A stretch of 64,000 bases of DNA from Morinoia aosen (Eukaryota > Arthropoda > Malacostraca > Amphipoda > Talitridae): positions 41,456,964 to 41,520,963 of the forward strand of contig CM059556.1 in assembly GCA_030386875.1 (NCBI GenBank), written 5' to 3'. The notes beneath the pieces are model-generated. The model was not told the origin of the DNA and did no database searches. It saw only the letters and a list, made by a program, of their open reading frames with translations. The first letter of the stretch is position 1, and every line of letters starts with the position of its first letter. Positions 55,645 through 64,000 of the stretch are shown piece after piece. A program made the position numbers and the translations under genes.

Positions 55645-56150
55645 TTTCGGAAATTGCACCCAAGTCTTTTTAAATTGCACCCGCGTTTTCTAAAACTGCA
55701 CCCGAGTCTTTTGAAATTACACCCAAGTCTTTTGAAATTGGACCCGAGTCTTTTGAAATTACACCCGAGTTTTTTTAAATTGCACCCGAGTTTTTTGAAA
55801 TTACACCCGAGTTTTTCGAAATTGCACCCGAGTCTTTTGATATTACACCCGAGTCTTTAGAAATTGCACCCGAGTCTTTTGAAATTACACCCGAGTTTTT
55901 CGAAATTGCACCCGAGTCTTTTGATATTACACCCGAGTCTTTAGAAATTGGACCCGAGTCTTTTGAAATTACACCCGAGTTTTTCGAAATTGCACCCGAG
56001 TCTTTTGATATTACACCCGAGTCTTTAGAAATTGCACCCGAGTCTTTTGAAATTACACCCGAGTCTTTTGAAATAACCCCAGAATCTTTCGAATTTGCAC
56101 CCGAGTCTTTTGAAACTGCACCCGAGTTTATTTAAATTGCACCTGAGTCT
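55645..56150. repeat. 21-bp minisatellite, about 24 copies
   Basis: Units CTTTTGAAATTACACCCGAGT with GCACCC/ACACCC and TTTAGAAATT variants; a three-unit pattern recurs near 55815, 55880 and 55990. Confidence 0.95.
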
Positions 56151-56194
56151 TGAAAATTACTTCAAGGTGATAGACAATGTCTTATGGACCTACA

Positions 56195-57310
56195 AAAATT
56201 GCATCAAAGTTCTTAAAAATAAGATCAGGTTCTTAAAAATAAGATCAGGTTCTTAAAAGTAAGATCAGGTTCTTAAAAAATAAGATCAGGTTCTTAAAAA
56301 TCAAATCAGGTTCTTAAAAATCAAATCAGGTTCTTAAAAATAAGATCAGGTTCTTAAAAATAAGATCAGGTTCTTAAAAATAAGATCAGGTTCTTAAAAA
56401 TAAGATCAGGTTCTTAAAAATTAGATCAGGTTCTCAAAAATAAAATCAGGTTCTTAAAAATAAGATCAGGTTCTTAAAAATAAGATCAGGTTCTTAAAAA
56501 TAAGATCAGGTTCGTAAAAATAAGATCAGGTTCGTAAAAATAAGATCAGGTTCTTAAAAATAAGATCAGGTTCTTGAAAAATAAGATCAGGTTCTTAAAA
56601 ATAAGATCAGGTTCTTAAAAATAAGATCAGGTTCTTAAAAATAAGATCAGGTTATTAAAAATAAGATCAGGTTCTTAAAAATAAGATCAGGTTCTTAAAA
56701 ATAAGATCAGGTTCTTAAAAATAAGATCAGGTTCTTAAAAAAAAGATCAGGTTCTTAAAAATAAGATCAGGTTCTTAAAAATAAGATCAGGTTCATAAAA
56801 ATAAGATCAGGTTCTTAAAAATAAGATCAGGTTCATATAAATAAGATCAGGTTCTTAAAAATAAGATCAGGTTCTTAAAAAGAAGATCAGGTTCTTAAAA
56901 ATAAGATTAGATTCTTAAAAGTAAGATCAGGTTCTTAAAAATAAGATCAGGTTCTTAAAAAAAGATCAGGTTCTTAAAAATAAGATCAGGTTCTTAAAAA
57001 TAAGATCAGGTTCTTAAAAATAAGATCAGGTTCTTAAAAATAAGAATAGGTTCTTAAAAATAAGATCAGGTTCTTAAAAATAAGATCAGGTTCTTAAAAA
57101 TAAGATCAGGTTCTTAAAAATAAGATCAGGTTCTTAAAAATAAGATCAGGTTCATAAAAAAAGATCAGGTTCTTAAAAATAAGATCAGGTTCTCAAAAAT
57201 AAGATCAGGTTCTTATAAATAAGATCAGGTTCTTAAAAATAAGATCAGGTTCTTAAAAATAAGATCAGGTTCTTAAAAATAAGATCAGGTTCTTAAAAAT
57301 AAGATCAAAT
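56195..57310. repeat. 20-bp minisatellite, about 55 copies
   Basis: Nearly identical TTCTTAAAAATAAGATCAGG units with rare point changes and one-base slips. Confidence 0.98.
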
Positions 57311-57319
57311 TTTCAAAAA

Positions 57320-58010
57320 AATTTCGCCATCTCTCCTGAAAATTAGCGCTGATTTTTAGGGAGTTGTTTCAGGAAATGCAAACAAAGCGTTAAAGGACCA
57401 GGGATTGTCTCCGCATGTTTGGATACTACGTAGAACTTTTGGGGGGTAATTTAGGACATTAAATATTCGAACGTTGCATTAGGCTTCTGAAAAATTACCT
57501 TAACGATTGCGGTAACGCGTGAAATTAATAAAGGATTTCCTCAAACTTATCAGGAAGTCTGAGTGGAGAACCCTGAGAATGTTGCCAGCAATGCCAACAT
57601 TCTCTTACATTTTTGCCTACTTAGATAGCAAAATTATTAGCACTTTACAAGTACTTATGAAAAGAATAGTCACTCCGGGAAGCTGTTTTAGTTAAAAAAT
57701 AAATTATGGTTGTGGCTGCATACAAGAAGCAGTTGAAGTTTTACGTGCAAACTTGATTGACCGATTTTTTATACAGGTATTTTTACATCAAACGCAGAAA
57801 TTAAATTACTCGAAAACCTGAGAAAAAAGCATGAAATTTTCACATCGCTTTAGCAAGTTTTCTGTCTGTTTCACGAGTATTTTTCATTTCATGAAGCTCT
57901 ACGTAAATGAGGCTAAGTTATAAGCTTTCACAAAACCTGAAGTTATAAAACATCCAATTATGTAGACGTAAAAACTAGAGATGATCCGAAGACTAAAACT
58001 ATACGAAGTT
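57320..58010. other. AT-rich spacer
   Basis: Nothing recognised. Confidence 0.5.
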
Positions 58011-58014
58011 AAAA

Positions 58015-58355
58015 TGTATTCAGCAAAGTACTACCTAAGTATTTCTTAAAGTACTAGGCAAAGTACAGTCAAAATATTCTTCAAAGTATTAGACAAAGTA
58101 CTTCCAAATATTCTTCAAAGTACTAGGTAAAGTAATGCCAAAATAATTTTCAAAGTACTACCGAAATATTCTTCAAAGTACTAGGTAAAATACTACCAAA
58201 ATATTCTTCAAAGTCCTAGGTAAAGTACTTTTAATACATCCCTTAAAGTACTACGTGAAGTACTACTAAAATACTTTTCAAAGTACTAGGCAAAGTCCTT
58301 CTTAAATATTCTTCAACGTACTAGGCAAAGTACTTCTAAAATATTCTTCAATCCT
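58015..58355. repeat. Degenerate 33-36-bp repeat (CAAAGTACTAGGCAAAGTAC)
   Basis: About nine diverged units alternating AAAGTACTAGG and AATATTCTTC; AGTACT is palindromic. Confidence 0.85.
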
Positions 58356-58624
58356 GATCAGAAGCAGAAGACTTGAGCCGCAGTCCTACAGAGAAGTTCC
58401 TCGACAAGTAGAAAGGTGTTGCCGTTTTTTTGTCCTGAAACATGGATCTTTCTTCAGCCCTTTTTTTGGCGCGCCACAAGATAAGGTCTCGGAGCGAATA
58501 ACATCAATCTTTGCTGGTTTTTACCACTACACAAAAACCGATAGATTGAGGGCTTTTTGGTGGCCTCGAACCCAGGAACATGGTTGCTGAAATGTGTGTA
58601 GATCGCTATCTCGATATTGACTGC

Positions 58625-59295
58625 TACCGAGTCTGCGGTGGCCATGTTGGTTGTACGAAGGTCTGCAGTACATAGTTGTGTTTGTTAGGTCTGCGGTGGC
58701 CATGTAGGTGGTACGAAGGTCTGCAGTACATAGTTGTGTTTGTTAGGTCTGCAGTGGCCATGTTGGTGGTACGAAGGTCTGCAGTACATAGTTGTGTTTG
58801 TTAGGTCTGCAGTGGCCATGTTGGTGGTACGAAGGTCTGCAGTACATAGTAGTGTTTGTAAGGTCTGCAGTGGCCATGTTGGTGGTACGAAGGTCTGCAG
58901 TACATAGTTGTGTTTGTTAGGTCTGCAGTGGCCATGTTGGTGGTACGAAGGTCTGCAGAGCATAGTTGTGTTTGTTAGGTCTGCGGTGGCCATGTTGGTG
59001 GTACGAAGGTCTGCAGTACATAGTTGTGTTTGTTAGGTCTGCAGTGGCCATGTTGGTGGTACGAAGGTCTGCAGTACATAGTTGTGTTTGTTAGGTCTGC
59101 GGTGGCTGTGTTGGTGGTACGAAGGTCTGCAGTACATAGTTGTGTTTGTTAGGTCTGCAGTGGCCATGTTGGTGGTACGAAGGTCTGCAGTACATAGTTG
59201 TGTTTGTTAGGTCTGCGGTGGCTGTGTTGGTGGTACGAAGGTCTGCAGTACATAGTTGTGTTTGTTAGGTCTGCAGTGGCCATGTTGGTGTTAGA
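58625..59295. repeat. 58-bp minisatellite, about 11 copies
   Basis: Units TTGGTGGTACGAAGGTCTGC plus AGTACATAGTTGTGTTTGTTAGGTCTGC-type continuation, exactly 58 bp apart. Variants CAGTGGCCATG and CGGTGGCTGTG alternate near the right end. Confidence 0.95.
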
Positions 59296-59592
59296 TCTGC
59301 TGTTACGTTGGAGATAAGTGCAGGTGTACAGTGGCTAAGTTAATGTTAGGTCTACGTTATCGATGCTAGTAGTATTAGTGCTGTACGAATTATTTTTAGC
59401 TCTATCACGCTGCATTTTTGAAAACTATGTCAAAATGAATGGGTTCTGTGTTAGTCATCTTTGCTTTAGAAGCGTTTTAATCTGTCTTTTCATCATTAGT
59501 TACGTTCACATGAGCCTCAATACTTGCTGCTGCGAACCATCTCGCTGCCACACGCCGCACCTTTCAGAGGTCAATGCTGACTCTGCCTCGGG

Positions 59593-59850
59593 CACGGTAG
59601 AGGAAACAAGGTAGAGTTAAACCAGTTTTTTTTTTCGTCGACGAAGTGGCTTTGCTGACGTCACGGCAACGAACCAATAGCAGCGCTCATATTGCATCTG
59701 GTAGCACTGCTACCCCCAAATTCGTCTCCACGATAGGGCGTTTTGGTGACGTCATAGAGTTTGTTTGGAATAAAGCTTTCCTATTGGCTAGCCGAATAAG
59801 AAAAAGTATATTTTCCCCATAGAAATTACTACCTTGTTTCCTATACCGTA
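59593..59850. mobile_element. hAT-type MITE, copy 3
   Basis: 258 bp with left end CACGGTAGAGGAAACAAGGT identical to copy 2 and right end CTACCTTGTTTCCTATACCG slightly diverged. The flanks GCCTCGGG and GCCTCAAG match at 6 of 8. The orientation is the same as copy 1. It retains both TGACGTCA sites. Confidence 0.88.
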
Positions 59851-59876
59851 GCCTCAAGTTCCCCGTTCTCATATCG

Positions 59877-60165
59877 TTAACTCTTTGACTGCAACGTGCG
59901 CCACCGGTGGTATACGGATGTAATTTTCATAATGTTGTTGACCGGCCGGTAGTCGCAAACTCAATTTTCATAAATACTTAATCAAATCTAAATGAAGGCA
60001 CGCTCCAAGTTATAATTGGTATTTTAAAAAAAGTTTACTCGATTGACTTTGAATTTGAGTTTGTAACGTCCAGGTAAATAATTCGGTACTGGCTGCATGT
60101 CGCCGTTTACATTTCTGGCCAATTTCAAATGGAAATTTTTTAGAAGTGCGAGCAACCAAAAATTA
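59877..60165. mobile_element. Possible piggyBac-type end
   Basis: TTAA (59877-59880) is followed by CTCTTTGACTGC and then the palindrome CCACCGGTGG, a combination seen at piggyBac termini. No matching right end was located before the array. Confidence 0.28.
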
Positions 60166-60174
60166 AAAACCCTA

Positions 60175-63100
60175 CCCTACTGCTCTAATGACTACTGCTC
60201 TACTACTCTACTGCTCTAATGACTACTGCTCTACTACTCTACTGCTCTAATGACTACTGCTCTACTACTCTACTGCTCTAATGACTACTGCTCTACTGCT
60301 CTACTGCTCTAATGACTACTGCTCTACTGCTCTACTGCTCTAATGACTACTGCTCTACTGCTCTAATGACTACTGCTCTACTGCTCTACTGCTCTAATGA
60401 CTACTGCTCTAATGACTACTGCTCTACTGCTCTAATGACTACTGCTCTACTACTCTACTGCTCTAATGACTACTGCTCTACTACTCTACTGCTCTAATGA
60501 CTACTGCTCTACTACTCTACTGCTCTAATGACTACTGCTCTACTGCTCTACTGCTCTAATGACTACTGCTCTACTGCTCTACTGCTCTAATGACTACTGC
60601 TCTACTACTCTACTGCTCTAATGACTACTGCTCTACTGCTCTACTGCTCTAATGACTACTGCTCTACTGCTCTAATGACTACTGCTCTACTGCTCTACTG
60701 CTCTAATGACTACTGCTCTAATGACTACTGCTCTACTGCTCTAATGACTACTGCTCTACTGCTCTACTGCTCTAATGACTACTGCTCTAATGACTACTGC
60801 TCTACTGCTCTAATGACTACTGCTCTACTACTCTACTGCTCTAATGACTACTGCTCTACTACTCTACTGCTTTAATGACTACTGCTCTACTACTCTACTG
60901 CTCTAATGACTACTGCTCTACTGCTCTACTGCTCTAATGACTACTGCTCTACTGCTCTAATGACTACTGCTCTACTGCTCTACTGCTCTAATGACTACTG
61001 CTCTAATGACTACTGCTCTACTGCTCTAATGACTACTGCTCTACTACTCTACTGCTCTAATGACTACTGCTCTACTACTCTACTGCTCTAATGACTACTG
61101 CTCTACTACTCTACTGCTCTAATGACTACTGCTCTACTGCTCTACTGCTCTAATGACTACTGCTCTACTGCTCTAATGACTACTGCTCTACTGCTCTACT
61201 GCTCTAATGACTACTGCTCTAATGACTACTGCTCTACTGCTCTAATGACTACTGCTCTAATGACTACTGCTCTACTGCTCTAATGACTACTGCTCTACTG
61301 CTCTACTGCTCTAATGACTACTGCTTAACTGCTCTACTGCTCTAATGACTACTGCTCTACTGCTCTAATGACTACTGCTCTACTGCTCTAATGACTACTG
61401 CTCTACTGCTCTAATGACTACTGCTCTACTGCTCTACTGCTCAAATGACTACTGCTCTACTGCTCTAATGACTACTGCTCTACTGCTCTAATGACTACTG
61501 CTCTACTGCTCTAATGACTACTGCTCTACTGCTCTAATGACTACTGCTCTACTGCTCTACTGCTTTAATGACTACTGCTCTACTGCTCTACTGCTCTAAT
61601 GACTACTGCTCTACTGCTCTAATGACTACTGCTCTACTGCTCTACTGCTCTAATGACTACTGCTCTACTGCTCTAATGACTACTGCTCTACTGCTCTAGT
61701 GACTACTGCTCTACTGCTCTAATGACTACTGCTCTACTGCTCTAATGACTACTGCTCTACTGCTCTACTGCTCTAATGACTACTGCTCTACTGCTCTAAT
61801 GACTACTTCTCTACTGCTCTAATGACTACTGCTCTACTGCTCTAATGACTACTGCTCTACTACTCTAATGACTACTGCTCTACTGCTCTAATGACTACTG
61901 CTCTACTGCTCTAATGACTACTGCTCTACTGCTCTACTGCTTTAATGACTACTGTTCTACTGCTCTACTGCTCTAATGACTACTGCTCTACTGCTCTAAT
62001 GACTACTGCTCTACTGCTCTAATGACTACTGCTCTACTGCTCTAATGACTACTGCTCTACTGCTCTAATGACTACTGCTCTACTGCTCTACTGCTCTAAT
62101 GACTACTGCTCTACTGCTCTAATGACTACTTCTCTACTGCTCTAATGACTACTGCTCTACTGCTCCAATGACTACTGCTCTAATGACTACTGCTCTACTG
62201 CTCTACTGCTCTAATGACTACTGCTCTACTGCTCTACTGCTCAAATGACTACTGCTCTACTGCTCTAATGACTACTGCTCTACTGCTCTAGTGACTACTG
62301 CTCTACTGCTCTAATGACTACTGCTCTACTGCTCTAATGACTACTGCTCTACTGCTCTACTGCTCTAATGACTACTGCTCTACTGCTCTAATGACTACTT
62401 CTCTACTGCTCTAATGACTACTGCTCTACTGCTCTAATGACTACTGCTCTACTACTCTAATGACTACTGCTCTACTGCTCTAATGACTACTGCTCTACTG
62501 CTCTAATGACTACTGCTCTACTGCTCTACTGCTTTAATGACTACTGTTCTACTGCTCTACTGCTCTAATGACTACTGCTCTACTGCTCTAATGACTACTG
62601 CTCTACTGCTCTAATGACTACTGCTCTACTGCTCTAATGACTACTGCTCTACTGCTCTAATGACTACTGCTCTACTGCTCTACTGCTCTAATGACTACTG
62701 CTCTACTGCTCTAATGACTACTTCTCTACTGCTCTAATGACTACTGCTCTACTGCTCCAATGACTACTGCTCTAATGACTACTGCTCTACTGCTCTACTG
62801 CTCTAATGACTACTGCTCTACTGCTCTAATGACTACTTCTCTACTGCTCTACTGCTCTAATGATTACTGCTCTACTGCTCCAATGACTACTGCTCTACTG
62901 CTCTAATGACTACTGCTCTACTGCTCTAATGACTACTGCTCTACTGCTCCATTGACTACTGCTCTACTGCTCTAATGACTACTGTTCTACTGCTCTAATG
63001 ACTACTGCTCTACTGCTCTAATGACTATTGCTCTACTGCTCCATTGACTACTGCTCTACTGCTCTAATGACTACTGCTCTACTGCTCCATTGACTACTGC

Positions 63101-64000
63101 TCTACTGCTCTAATGACTACTCCTCTACTGCTCTAATGACTACTGCTCCACTGCTCTAATGACTACTGCTCCACTGCTCTAATGACTACTGCTCTACTGC
63201 TCTAATGACTACTGCTCTACTGCTCTAATGACTACTGCTTCACTGCTCTAATGACTACTGCTCTACTGCTCTACTGCTTTAATGACTACTGTTCTACTGC
63301 TCTACTGCTCTAATGACTACTGCTCTACTGCTCTAATGACTACTGCTCTACTGCTCTACTGCTTTAATGACTACTGTTCTACTGCTCTACTGCTCTAATG
63401 ACTACTGCTCTACTGCTCTAATGACTACTGCTCTACTGCTCTAATGACTACTGCTCTACTGCTCTAATGACTACTGCTCTACTGCTCTAATGACTACTGC
63501 TCTACTGCTCTACTGCTCTAATGACTACTGCTCTACTGCTCTAATGACTACTTCTCTACTGCTCTAATGACTACTGCTCTACTGCTCCAATGACTACTGC
63601 TCTAATGACTACTGCTCTACTGCTCTACTGCTCTAATGACTACTGCTCTACTGCTCTAATGACTACTTCTCTACTGCTCTACTGCTCTAATGATTACTGC
63701 TCTACTGCTCCAATGACTACTGCTCTACTGCTCTAATGACTACTGCTCTACTGCTCTAATGACTACTGCTCTACTGCTCCATTGACTACTGCTCTACTGC
63801 TCTAATGACTACTGTTCTACTGCTCTAATGACTACTGCTCTACTGCTCTAATGACTATTGCTCTACTGCTCCATTGACTACTGCTCTACTGCTCTAATGA
63901 CTACTGCTCTACTGCTCCATTGACTACTGCTCTACTGCTCTAATGACTACTCCTCTACTGCTCTAATGACTACTGCTCCACTGCTCTAATGACTACTGCT
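60175..64000. repeat. TCTACTGC / TAATGACTACTGC compound array, over 3.8 kb, open at window end
   Basis: Built from 8-bp CTACTGCT and 15-bp CTAATGACTACTGCT modules, commonly a 23-bp unit. Rare variants mark large internal duplications: GCTTTAATGA...GTTCTAC at 61939, 62531 and 63361 (592 and 830 bp apart), ATTGACTACTGC at 62951 and 63781 (830 bp), and TCCTCTACTG at 63121 and 63951 (830 bp). Hydrophobic open frames are artefacts. The array continues past the window. Confidence 0.97.

Noticed and set aside
58454-58993. Minus-strand frames of 63 and 102 codons
   Set aside because: The longer one is the 58-bp repeat; the shorter has no supporting feature.
60312-61091. Repeated MTTALLLYCSNDY frames
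   Set aside because: Translation of the compound 8/15-bp array.

Overview
The window is eukaryotic nuclear DNA, most likely from an arthropod and possibly a decapod crustacean. The supporting signs are AT-rich intergenic sequence, TTAGG-type motifs, remains of a jockey/CR1-like LINE and a mariner-type transposase, several MITE families, and a very heavy load of micro- and minisatellites. There is no prokaryotic gene organisation, no rRNA or tRNA gene that I can recognise, and no complete multi-exon host gene. By my rough tally about one third of the window (about 21 kb) is clear tandem repeat, and more is degenerate repeat. Most long open frames are read-throughs of arrays whose period is a multiple of three, so I do not annotate them as genes.

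Layout. 0-6 kb: 70-bp repeats, a GC-rich candidate exon, a 31-bp array built on an ATTGGCCAAT palindrome, a C-rich array and a 70-bp array with a 6-mer higher-order structure. 6.6-8.6 kb: a dead LINE carrying a 358-bp nested insertion (14-bp target duplication) and a 106-bp triplication. 9-16 kb: pieces of a possible minus-strand secreted-protein gene: a TATA/Inr promoter near 16.0 kb, a signal-peptide exon with a GTAAGT donor at 11.5 kb, and a phase-compatible exon at 9.9-10.0 kb. 13.9 kb: a piggyBac-type MITE. 17-24 kb: mostly AT-rich with degenerate repeats. 24.4-28.1 kb: a transposon cluster (a dead mariner with both ends, a hAT-type MITE, a long-TIR TA-flanked element and a second hAT-type MITE). 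31.5-36 kb: plus-strand exon candidates around a 2.9-kb 35-bp array. 36.5-45 kb: 14-bp, TTAGG-like 12-bp and 24-bp arrays. 45-50 kb: two arrays of one 33-bp satellite flanking about 3.2 kb that holds a TATA promoter, an exon-like ORF and an LTR-like block. 51-60 kb: more minisatellites, two further MITEs (one hAT-type with a perfect 8-bp TSD, one Mutator-like), and LINE-like debris. 60.2 kb to the end: a TCTACTGC/TAATGACTAC array that runs off the window and carries 592-bp and 830-bp internal duplications.

I see no coherent new multi-gene system. The best leads are structural: several non-autonomous transposons with precise ends, minisatellites built on palindromic or promoter-like motifs, a satellite interrupted by a possible insertion, and a few exon candidates with good splice signals. 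All host-gene calls are tentative because only isolated exons are visible and no searches could be run.
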